Of a DNA stretch of 64,000 bases, positions 17,701 through 24,431 are shown piece by piece. The notes beneath the pieces are model-generated. The model was not told the DNA's origin and made no database searches. It saw only the letters and a list, made by a program, of their open reading frames with translations. Origin of the DNA: JABDBE01 sp049585795 (GTDB taxonomy: Bacteria > Acidobacteriota > Terriglobia > Terriglobales > Acidobacteriaceae); the NCBI GenBank assembly GCA_049585795.1, contig JBAVAQ010000114.1, forward strand, positions 1 through 64,000, given 5' to 3'. The stretch's first letter is position 1; every line of letters starts with the position of its first letter. Position numbers and translations under genes: made by a program.

Positions 17701-17955
17701 CGCTGCCGTGGGCGATTCGATGTTCTGAAACATGTTGGCCAAATCCGAGGTCATGTGTTCAATGCCACCTTCGGCGGCGTGGAATGCCAGATTGTTTTGT
17801 GCATCCTGGCCTCCGACTTTGCCTTCGGTGTTCACCATCATGAGCAGACCAATCGCAATCCCCGACATGATCAACAACAGCATCAGGGTTGCAATCAGAG
17901 TGAATCCTCGTGAATCAAGTTTCATGGTACGCATCGTGTCGCTCCTCATTGCCAT
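14716..17955 (-). CDS. Giant PilX-like minor pilin (1079 residues)
   Basis: It begins with a prepilin leader and helix, LDSRGFTLIATLMLLLIMSG, as in PilX/pilus_PilX_N proteins; the +5 position is Ala rather than Glu. After the helix comes the conserved AFHAAEGGIEHMTSDLANMF region. The rest, about 1000 residues, is a secreted ectodomain rich in Asn, Thr, Pro and Gly. It has a PilX/PilY1-like middle (FGVFSDSDLGFFNSPNLDFAG) and an EF-hand-like loop DVNENGKLD encoded at 15601-15627. Usual PilX is about 200 residues, so this may combine tip adhesin and minor pilin. The ATG at 17955 follows AGAAGG; an upstream in-frame GTG (17994) is less likely. It is last in the operon after the pilW-like gene. 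Confidence 0.82.
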   Translation of the reverse strand: MAMRSDTMRTMKLDSRGFTLIATLMLLLIMSGIAIGLLMMVNTEGKVGGQDAQNNLAFHAAEGGIEHMTSDLANMFQNIESPTAAQIESLSSEAPASNNVMSYPIYTLTPATNPDGSLATNWGQIASGTYQGLFAELLPVNLQVTATTSLAGVGTVGDEVNMSRTIEVALIPVFQFGVFSDSDLGFFNSPNLDFAGRVHTNGDLYLGVAAGNTITFHDQLSAWGNVIRQVLPNGLNANTFNDTGNVMIPTATGGCDLPAQPACKPISMTEGSVTGAGGNPPTSGPTVGPPSWKTVSLNASPYFNGFVVDGDYGNTSLGTGATDLTLPFVNGTTGATTGPQPFEIVRRPPPGEISTGALGASRLYNEAEIRVLLSDTPADLPGGVGDPNNIRLANIVGGAYPYGIAATTPALPALADGGSYNTYFAAGTTAYPDTSTWTNALVSVVGPTLAPDWPYAPVQPIAADVTFTNDPGPPAAPLTTLVANTNNNGLTAAPPVLALTPCTNTNPPVCPAAPAPYYKPPYPYFSPTAANLTNTWNLIDGYLRVEYRNAAGAYIPVTAEWLQLGFARGPVPPVTAGSNPINPNAILLFQYPADRNGNGGWPDQTGAGPTGCVNSGGWKCIKAKPPEVALDQTTLYPWYGDSKAAVQSVSMNNWYPINFYDPREGESRDTQQNNNSCTPNGIMNAVELDVGNLERWLSGATGASGTLVDYISQNGYILYFSDRRGMLPNPWGTQVDAAGTKTGDSGLEDDINSATAAGNPSGSLDPIPAGKTVSPEDVNENGKLDNFGAGNIGLGLGYGIYNGTGSAYILTKSVNRQILAAAPAPDPYLTGNRLPACIIGQKNWVSGARHVLKLVDGTLGNLPLRPDNSKGGFTVGSENPVYIYGNYNSNAADLIWNTPPGADAAGMSAAGIVADAVTVLSNNWWDLNSMYNVWPTNPYTGNNSIGFNVPAPARTASTTYYRVAVASGKNMNFPFPGWETNADYGFGTDGGVHNFIRFVEDWSGSTLNYEGSLVSLYYATYGTGTFKCCNYSVYVPPTRHYIFDPDFTVPSQLPPGTPMFRDIDNLSYRQSFTPHTGCY

Positions 17956-17999
17956 ACAACCTTCTGTGTTCCCACTGCCGATTTCTCGCCCCACTCGGG

Positions 18000-19214
18000 T
18001 TACGGAGTGAGGATGTAACGATTCTGATAACTCAGGTTTCGCGCGCTGATCGAAGTCTGCGTGTCGAAAGTCTGATAGCCTTTTGAAATCATGAGACCGG
18101 TCTGCACGCCAGCCAGCTGGCTGCGGGTAGTCAAGTGAACGAGATTGATCTTGCGAATAAGATTGAAAGATGTTCCTGTGGAGTAACCCCCGTCACCCAC
18201 CGCGTTGAGCAGAGCTCCGGTGGTGTTGTAAGTGTCGTAAGTGAACTGCAGGTTCACCACGCTCTCTTGCACGGGTATGGGCGTCTGCCCGTTCACTTGC
18301 CGCATCAAGGTCGGTGTTCCCGCACCCACGCCCAGGGGATCGGGCATCATCCAGAGGTAGTAGCTGATTATGAAAATGCGCGTCGCCGTGGCGGTCGCGG
18401 GGCACGGTGTTGCTGGTGCAGGCGCGCATGCCAATTGCGCCAGATCGCCAGAGGCGGCAGCGGGCTGGTTCAGGTTCAAGGGATCCGCCGCAGCGAAGGC
18501 GACGGTATAGTTGTTGCCTCCGTTAGCAGTGACATTGGTTACTTCGCCGACGGCGGTAGCCGAGTTTCCGCCAACTGTGCTCTGGAACAAAATCACGTCG
18601 CCGGGAACCAATCCGACGGCTGGGGCGTTGACTGCCTGCGGCGCCGCCAGGGGTGGGGTCAGAATGCAAGTGGAGGGCAGGACCGCCGGCAACTGCACCG
18701 TCACTGCGATCGCGGTGATGCTCTGGATCGTATAGCAAGGCAGAGCGAGCACAGTATCGGTGTAGACCACGGTGATGACGTCAGTCTTGCCCGGGCTGCC
18801 TGCCGGCTGAATGCCCATCTGGAAACCGGGAATCAGTCCGTACAAAGTTGGATCGCACGGAATTGCGCCGGATGAGGTGCAGGGGTAGGCAATGCCGTTG
18901 CCGGGAACGCAATTGTTTTTAGCGGCGCAACTGGGAGCGTAACCATAAATGGGCTTCGTCCCAGATTGGGGCAGGGCGATGCCGGTCGCGGTGGGCAATC
19001 CCGCGCCGGCTAAGCTGATGTCCTTGATCAGCAAGTCGGAACTGGCTCGCAGGTCTTGTTGCATTTCGGCGCGCTGGGAAACCACAAAGGTCGCGCCCAT
19101 CGCCTGGCTGAACAGCTTCACCGCTGCACCGATCACGATCGTGCCCACGGCGAGAGCCACCAACAGTTCGATCAGGGTGAAACCGCGGCTCGAATTTGCA
19201 GACGTCCGACTCAT
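18000..19214 (-). CDS. PilW-like minor pilin
   Basis: A 404-residue protein with a classical prepilin start, SSRGFTLIELLVALAVG, including Glu at +5, and then a long helix (AEMQQDLRASSDLLIKDISLAGAG) typical of PilW. Its C-terminal half is a beta-rich domain ending in NLSYQNRYILTP. The ATG at 19214 follows GAGGAAAACT. Together with the FimT, PilV and PilX-like genes it would form the priming complex of the pilus tip. Several Cys pairs (PSCAAKNNCVPG; YPCTSSGAIPCD) suggest disulfides in the ectodomain. Confidence 0.85.
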   Translation of the reverse strand: MSRTSANSSRGFTLIELLVALAVGTIVIGAAVKLFSQAMGATFVVSQRAEMQQDLRASSDLLIKDISLAGAGLPTATGIALPQSGTKPIYGYAPSCAAKNNCVPGNGIAYPCTSSGAIPCDPTLYGLIPGFQMGIQPAGSPGKTDVITVVYTDTVLALPCYTIQSITAIAVTVQLPAVLPSTCILTPPLAAPQAVNAPAVGLVPGDVILFQSTVGGNSATAVGEVTNVTANGGNNYTVAFAAADPLNLNQPAAASGDLAQLACAPAPATPCPATATATRIFIISYYLWMMPDPLGVGAGTPTLMRQVNGQTPIPVQESVVNLQFTYDTYNTTGALLNAVGDGGYSTGTSFNLIRKINLVHLTTRSQLAGVQTGLMISKGYQTFDTQTSISARNLSYQNRYILTP

Positions 19215-19226
19215 AGTTTTCCTCGT

Positions 19227-19820
19227 TTACCGATACGGCGAAATGAAGGTCGTGAGGATGTATTGTTTGGGGACCTCGAAACCGGGGAGGGTGTACTGGA
19301 TCGTGATCGTGACCGAGCGCAGCGTGGTGCTTGCAGGACCACCACCAGCGGGGATCACCGGGGAAATCAGGATCTGGCGCGTAAAGCTAGTCAAAGTGTT
19401 GCACGTGTCGGGCGGGCAGGTTCCTGCATAGATTCCGGTAGGCCCCGGCTGCTCCAGAATTTGAGCCCCGCAGGCTGCGTCATCGGCGGTGCCGATGATT
19501 CCGTCCGCGCCAGCGCAATCGATCGGCAGGAAGCCGGGTAAAAAGATCCCGCCTGATCCGGTGTTGTTAATTTGCGCCCAGTCTATGTTCGCAGTTTCGC
19601 GCGCGGTCAAAATGCCTTCCATGGCTTCATCCGCCAATAATTTGGCCGTCGCATTTTCCTGCGAGCTCTGTGTGGCTGCCATCGCATAGCCGAATATGCC
19701 CAGCAGGCTCAGCAACCCGATGGTCAGGAGGGCCATCGAAATCATGACCTCGATGAGGCTGAAACCCTGCTCGAGTTTTCTGCCCTGCGCCCGGAAAGCG
19801 TTATTGCTCGCAGCTTTCAC
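19227..19820 (-). CDS. PilV-like minor pilin
   Basis: A 197-residue protein with prepilin motif EQGFSLIEVMISMALLTIG, including Glu at +5, and a PilV-like ATQSSQENATAKLLADEAME helix. The start is GTG at 19820, overlapping the stop of the upstream fimT gene (GTGA), with GGAGG five to six bases before it. The frame is open further upstream, but that part lies inside fimT and has no site. Cys residues (IDCAGADG, DAACGAQ, CPPDTC) may form disulfides. Confidence 0.85.
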   Translation of the reverse strand: MKAASNNAFRAQGRKLEQGFSLIEVMISMALLTIGLLSLLGIFGYAMAATQSSQENATAKLLADEAMEGILTARETANIDWAQINNTGSGGIFLPGFLPIDCAGADGIIGTADDAACGAQILEQPGPTGIYAGTCPPDTCNTLTSFTRQILISPVIPAGGGPASTTLRSVTITIQYTLPGFEVPKQYILTTFISPYR

Positions 19821-20434
19821 TGTTGCCTCCAGTACCACTGTGCCGCGTTCGTGTAGATATGCCATCCCCGTAAACGGCCGGTAGCACCCCACAAGGTGAT
19901 GGCCCGCGAAGTACTCACGTATCCGGTGTTCCCAAGCAGCGCGACATAAACAACCCCGTTATTGACGTTGCCAATGGCGTCTTCTGCTGAGCCGTCGGGA
20001 TAGAAATAAACTACGTTTTTCACACCGCCGGCCACGCCTTGGTCGAAGTCAATGGCGGTTGTGCCTACGCCAAAGCCATCCGGCGTCATAGGGTAGGCAA
20101 CTGGCGATGCCGGCAGGCCCGGCCAGGCAATAAAAGCCACATCGGAGGGAAGGAAATAAGTGGCCGTCACGGTTCCGGTTGACCCTTGCGTGATCGTGAT
20201 CGAGTTGGGCACGGCAGCGTTGCTCAAGGTAACAAAATAGATTTGGCGTTGGGCCACCGAGATATCTCGCGCTTGGCGGAATGCCATCAAGGTCTGGTTG
20301 AAGCCCTGGGTCACGTCGTTCTGCTTCAGCGAGGGCTGGATGGCCATGATGGAGAACGCCATCACAATCAAAATGAGGGCGAGCACCACCGTCAGTTCGA
20401 CCATCGAAAACCCGCGCGTCCTGCGTGAAAACAT
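19817..20434 (-). CDS. FimT/GspH-type minor pseudopilin
   Basis: A 205-residue protein with RTRGFSMVELTVVLALILIV (prepilin site, Glu at +5), the helix FNQTLMAFRQARDISVAQRQ typical of GspH/FimT, and a beta domain (VVYFYPDGSAEDAIGNVNNG) ending RAITLWGATGRLRGW, which matches the GspH C-terminus. ATG 20434 has AGAAAGGG upstream; the open frame extends 120 bases further without a site. It is first in the four-gene minor-pilin operon and overlaps pilV by four bases. Confidence 0.87.
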   Translation of the reverse strand: MFSRRTRGFSMVELTVVLALILIVMAFSIMAIQPSLKQNDVTQGFNQTLMAFRQARDISVAQRQIYFVTLSNAAVPNSITITQGSTGTVTATYFLPSDVAFIAWPGLPASPVAYPMTPDGFGVGTTAIDFDQGVAGGVKNVVYFYPDGSAEDAIGNVNNGVVYVALLGNTGYVSTSRAITLWGATGRLRGWHIYTNAAQWYWRQQ

Positions 20435-20980
20435 GAACCCTTTCTTTCTCCGGGGAGTTTCTCCGACTCGGGGATGAGCCTGGCGTCCTTCATCGCGTGT
20501 TACGCCGAAGGAGGGCCTTTCCACCCGTGGGAAAGACCGCTGGCTAACCCGCATGCAAGCTCATCGTAAGGAGGGGAAGGAAGAGCGTCAAAGTACCAAA
20601 GGTCGGTCCCCGTTGGCTGGACTTACGTAACGTAATTCGGCCAAGTAACTCCGGTAACTTTGGCACTGCAGCGCGTCTAACAATCGTGCCAGGTGATCCG
20701 TTCGCTCCGCTCAGGGCCGAGGTCACTTTTGCTGGACGCCTTGGGGCCGAACCATCGTTTTCATGCGTAGGACAACTAGGCCGCGGGTCGCGAAGGCACA
20801 GGTCGCGAAGCCAGGTTTCTGCCTTTTTTCTGGATCTTGAGCAGAAGAAAATGTTCTTCTGGGCCGAAATTCGGCAGAGCCAACCCAATTTGCACAGTGC
20901 GCCGCGTTTTGCGAGGCCCTCCCGTCACAGACAGCGCGCCGCTGCCTGCACTACGATGACAAGCTTAGCGAGAGTCTGGG
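20435..20980. promoter_or_regulatory. Divergent upstream region of minor-pilin operon and lipoprotein gene
   Basis: About 545 bp without a gene. It contains a cluster of GTAAC/GTTAC elements (20620-20661: ACTTACGTAACGTAATTC, AAGTAACTCC, GGTAACTTTGG). Two adjacent inverted repeats also occur: CAGAAGAA/TTCTTCTG at 20842-20861 and GCCGAA/TTCGGC at 20863-20875. Both operons could be controlled from here. I see no recognised riboswitch. Confidence 0.45.
20842..20875. repeat. Two adjacent inverted repeats
   Basis: CAGAAGAA AATG TTCTTCTG is an 8-bp perfect stem. It is followed by GCCGAA A TTCGGC, a 6-bp palindrome. They lie 106 bp before the lipoprotein start codon and could be operators or a transcribed structure. 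Confidence 0.5.
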
Positions 20981-21796
20981 ATGTTCGGGAATGCAAGACC
21001 GGGGTGGTACGGGCGGAGCCAAACGGCGAAAGCCGCTCTCGTCACCCTCACTCTTCTCTTGCTGCTGGCTGTCGGGTGCGGTGGGGGGAGCAGCAGTTCA
21101 GGATCGATTTCGGGTGCTTATGAGTTTGTGGCTACGTCGAATACGACCAGCGGATGGACGACCCTCATCGAAGCCAATCTATCCGCCAACGGGGCTCAAA
21201 CCACCGCCAACGGCCCCAATCAAGTGCAGACTGCAACCCGATTGAACGGAGTTTGGTATGTGAATGGGGATGGCCAGTGTCCCTATTCTTTGCCGGGACA
21301 GAACAGCGTTGAAGGGACGGTGAGCGGCAACGACATCACTCTTACTTTTAACGAAGGTGGAAACGTCTTTACGGGGGACGGGATTGTAAGCGGGAGCTCG
21401 ATCTCGGGAACTTATTCCGGGGGGAACTCGGATTGCTCCGATTCCGGGACGTTTACCGCCACGAAAGTACCGAATCTTGCCGGAACGTTTTCCGGAACCT
21501 TGAACTTTCCTTCGGGCGCCGACTTGGTGACGGCCACACTTACCGAGACTGCCGGCAATGTGTTGACGGTACAAACGACCTTGACCGGGGCGGACAATGG
21601 AACCTTCGGCTTCACCGGTTCCGCGGTCGGCAACGTAATGTTTGTTTCTGGTACGGTGAACGGGAATCAGTTTTCTTTGTTTGGATACTTTGACAGTAGC
21701 GGCGTATACAACGGGACGGCTAATTCGATTCAAGTGTTCGACGACAACGCGGGGGATGGAATTTATGCCAATTATGGGCTGTTAGTTGAGCAGTGA
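20981..21796 (+). CDS. Secreted lipoprotein, unknown function
   Basis: A 271-residue protein with a lipoprotein signal: hydrophobic LVTLTLLLLL, then lipobox LAVGC (Cys33), then a Gly/Ser-rich tether (GGGSSSSGS). The mature part is a repetitive beta-sandwich-like sequence with two halves. Each has a GT(Y/F)SG, VSG.(S/T)(I/V)..GT(Y/V) pattern (GTVSGNDITLTF, GIVSGSSISGTYSG, GTFSGTLNFPSG, FVSGTVNGNQFSLFG). Such Acidobacteria lipoproteins are common and uncharacterised. It is divergent from the minor-pilin operon. Confidence 0.75.
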   Translation: MFGNARPGWYGRSQTAKAALVTLTLLLLLAVGCGGGSSSSGSISGAYEFVATSNTTSGWTTLIEANLSANGAQTTANGPNQVQTATRLNGVWYVNGDGQCPYSLPGQNSVEGTVSGNDITLTFNEGGNVFTGDGIVSGSSISGTYSGGNSDCSDSGTFTATKVPNLAGTFSGTLNFPSGADLVTATLTETAGNVLTVQTTLTGADNGTFGFTGSAVGNVMFVSGTVNGNQFSLFGYFDSSGVYNGTANSIQVFDDNAGDGIYANYGLLVEQ

Positions 21797-22337
21797 TGCT
21801 GGACTTTATGGCTTAGAGCGGTTCGTGAGCCATGTGCAGGCTGCGTCGACCTCGATTCGGACGTCCCCCCCTTTCCAGCCGATCTCTCAGAAATATTGTC
21901 TCGAAATCCGGCGGCCAATTTCGGAGTATCCAACAGGGAGATATTTGGACATTTTGAGATGACTCGGGCAGCTTAAGACGGTTCTGACTTGACGTCAAAT
22001 TGAGGTACCGACAATTGAGGTACCGATAAGCGCGACACCGACAAAAATCTTCCTTCCCCTGTATCAACTCCAAACTCACGATCTTCTCCCCGACTTTCCC
22101 AAGTGTTTGAACATGATACAATCGCGCGCGGATACCGAGGCTATTCAGTGATCAGTGTGACGATTCAACTGGATTCCTATGTTTGACAGTCTGTGTTTTT
22201 CACCGGAGATCAATCCGCAACGCCGAACACCGATACGAAGAAGGTGCCCGATCCTTCATTCCAAGGTTCTGGAAGTGAGTCCATCATCAGCCAGGTTGCG
22301 AAAAACAAAATCGATTTCCCGGCGGTGCTTTCGCTAA
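21797..22337. other. Gene-free stretch before the DUF2490 gene
   Basis: About 540 bp with no supported gene. It holds a 10-bp palindrome TTGACGTCAA at 21988-21997, a 15-bp tandem repeat just after it, and an AT-rich patch around 22110-22200 (ATGATACAATCG) that could be the promoter of the DUF2490 gene. Confidence 0.5.
21997..22026. repeat. 15-bp tandem duplication
   Basis: AATTGAGGTACCGAC occurs at 21997-22011, and AATTGAGGTACCGA plus T follows directly at 22012-22026. The repeat contains the palindrome GGTACC. It follows the palindrome TTGACGTCAA. Confidence 0.75.
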
Positions 22338-23192
22338 ATGGGAAACACTCGCCTGGCGCAAGCCATGAGCAACCGTAGGCGCTTCGATGCCTTAGCGGCA
22401 CCCAATACATTGCGGCGCGTAGTATTCATTGCGGCGCTGTGCAGTTGCGTCTGGGCCATTCCGGCCAGGGCGCAGCAACAAAACGAACCCGAGGACCCGG
22501 AAGACGAGAAGCAGATAGGACTCTGGCTCGATCAGGGAATTTCCACTGGCCTTTCGGCGAACAAGTCTCTGGATGTCGAGTCTCATGAGCGGCTCGACGA
22601 GGGAATGTCCAACCTGTTCGAGTACTTCGTTCAAGGTGGCCTTACCTTCCGCCTGCGGCCGTGGCTCACGCTGACGCCGATTTATCGCTACCAGCGCTTC
22701 CCTGGGAATCCCGCAATTGCTTACGAAAACCGGGTGCAGGTCAATCTCACCCTAAGCACATCCCACGGCCCGTGGCGGCCGATATTCCGCACGCTTATCG
22801 AGGGACGCTTTGTTGATAACCGGCCTGCTTCCGCGCGTCTTCGATTTCGCCCGGGAATCGAATACACTTTACCGTTTCGCTTGGCACGCCGGCCGGTAGT
22901 GGTCGCGAGCGACGAGTTCTTCATGGTTCCCGGAAACAATCCCTTCGCCAACGGCGGCAGCAGCTTCACCCAGAACCGCTTCCAGTTGGGAGTACGACTG
23001 CCCATCGCCGATTCGTTTTCGGTTCGGCCCTTCTACTTATTACAGTCGGTCAACCTGCCTGGTGGCTGGGACACGAACGAAATTTTGGGTATCTCGCTCG
23101 CCTTCAGGATCCCGCATAAGACCAAGACGGTCCGCTCGCAACCGCTGAGGGGCGGCCCATCTTGCGATGTCCCGAATCCAGAAGGACCATAA
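22338..23192 (+). CDS. DUF2490-like outer-membrane beta-barrel protein
   Basis: A 284-residue exported protein. The signal peptide (TLRRVVFIAALCSCVWAIPARAQ) ends at an ARAQ site. The mature part is a series of amphipathic strands with Arg/aromatic alternation (FQGGLTFRLRPWLTLTPIYRYQRFP; RLRFRPGIEYTLPFRLARRP; FQLGVRLPIADSFSVRPFYLLQ), resembling DUF2490 small barrels. The start is either the ATG at 22338 or the ATG at 22365; neither has a good ribosome site. No partner gene is apparent. The strand pattern is clear, but the family name is tentative. Confidence 0.65.
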   Translation: MGNTRLAQAMSNRRRFDALAAPNTLRRVVFIAALCSCVWAIPARAQQQNEPEDPEDEKQIGLWLDQGISTGLSANKSLDVESHERLDEGMSNLFEYFVQGGLTFRLRPWLTLTPIYRYQRFPGNPAIAYENRVQVNLTLSTSHGPWRPIFRTLIEGRFVDNRPASARLRFRPGIEYTLPFRLARRPVVVASDEFFMVPGNNPFANGGSSFTQNRFQLGVRLPIADSFSVRPFYLLQSVNLPGGWDTNEILGISLAFRIPHKTKTVRSQPLRGGPSCDVPNPEGP

Positions 23193-23372
23193 CATGTGGC
23201 CGAGGAAACTTCGATGGCGACGAGAACAGTATCGAAACCCTCGGGACCTGCGCTGCTTGTCGACTCTAATTTCCTGTTTGATTTGGGAAAAGCCCTGTAT
23301 CGCACGCGTTCAAATTTAAGCAAGGACTTGAGGTTTTTTCGTGTGAGTATCACTCAGAGGTCGAGGAGAAAA

Positions 23373-24317
23373 CTACTGCACTGGCTTCCAATCATCGTCG
23401 GGATTGAATGTGGTGATGGCCTTGGCTGCATCCGAGGTGTTTTCCCCGAGATTCTTTTCAAATACAACGCGATCTTGGTTGATGAGAAACGACATCACTC
23501 CTGAATTACCATACTCGGCAGGATACGCCAATATAGCAAAACCACCTGTCATGGCTCCATTGACGACGTAATCTTTCGCTCCGCCGTGGGCCGCGTCGCC
23601 TTGTTTTGTCAGGATTCGATAGAAATAGCCGTGGAAGGGTTGGGGGGCTTGCGTCTTCCCGGCGTAGCCTTCGGCGCTAGCATAAGCGGCAAGCGGGCCA
23701 AGGGGGCTCTCCGGTTGATTCTGATCGGCGGACTGCCAGTACAGACCGTTCTGTTTGCCCTCGTCGCTGACAAACTTCTGGGCATATTGCCGCACTTGGC
23801 TGTCGTCGTGAGTCTGGGTGAAGTATTCAGCCTGGGCATCTGCTATGGCGTTTAGAACATCAACAGTTGCCAGTTCGTTGCCGCCGATCCGCCGGGCCAG
23901 TATCTCTTGTCTGGCGGAGTTAGTGTCGAAGTACCACTGTCCCGAAGAGTTTTTCAGCAACGCGAAGGGAAAGGGATAGTTCTCGGCGCCAATGTCGAGG
24001 ACCATTCCGCCGTTTGCCAACTTGCGCCAGCGATGCATCTCATCATAGCGGCTCGTGAACCAATCGAGCCCGGCCTTGTCCTGAACCGGATCGCCTGAAA
24101 AGATCAGATCCTTCGCCTCGGGGCCGAAAATCGTTATCAGCGCATTGCCGTCTCCCGCTTTTGCGGCGGTGTAAACCGCTTGCCCTGCGCTGTCCGGGGA
24201 CGCGAATGTTTCCGGCCCGCTGGGGGCTTCGGCTTGCTGCGACTTGTTGCAGCCTACCGCGAAGGCGGTGATCGTGATCAGAGAGACGAAAACCAGATTG
24301 CGCAACGTTATCTTCAT
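23373..24317 (-). CDS. DUF2950 family lipoprotein
   Basis: A 314-residue protein with a lipobox (ITAFAVGC, Cys23). The family signature parts are FASPDSAGQAVYTAAKAGD, GPEAKDLIFSGDPVQDKAGLDWFTSRYDEM, WYFDTNSARQEILARRIGGNE and the C-terminal YPAEYGNSGVMSFLINQDRVVFEKNLG. DUF2950 is found mainly in Proteobacteria and Acidobacteria and has no known function. Its gene lies 114 bp past a DUF3300 gene on the same strand. These two families are often neighbours, so a joint envelope role is likely. Confidence 0.88.
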   Translation of the reverse strand: MKITLRNLVFVSLITITAFAVGCNKSQQAEAPSGPETFASPDSAGQAVYTAAKAGDGNALITIFGPEAKDLIFSGDPVQDKAGLDWFTSRYDEMHRWRKLANGGMVLDIGAENYPFPFALLKNSSGQWYFDTNSARQEILARRIGGNELATVDVLNAIADAQAEYFTQTHDDSQVRQYAQKFVSDEGKQNGLYWQSADQNQPESPLGPLAAYASAEGYAGKTQAPQPFHGYFYRILTKQGDAAHGGAKDYVVNGAMTGGFAILAYPAEYGNSGVMSFLINQDRVVFEKNLGENTSDAAKAITTFNPDDDWKPVQ

Positions 24318-24431
24318 TTAGGCAAACCCGATCTGGACAAACCTGAGATGCGCCATAACTCCTTCATCGTGCCAACCTGAACCTTCCCGGAGTTGAAGCT
24401 TTCTACTCTGGTCTCACGGGAGCTCGCGACG

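Noticed and set aside
20679..20697. Possible sigma-54 promoter (TGGCACG-ATTG-TTAG on the minus strand) before the minor pilins
   Set aside because: The -24 half fits, but the -12 GC is missing (TTAG instead of TTGC). A similar partial match near 38792 fails the same way.
20435..20980. Possible cyclic di-GMP riboswitch upstream of the pilin genes
   Set aside because: I looked for the conserved GGCAAACC and GACGCAAAGCC elements on both strands and found neither.
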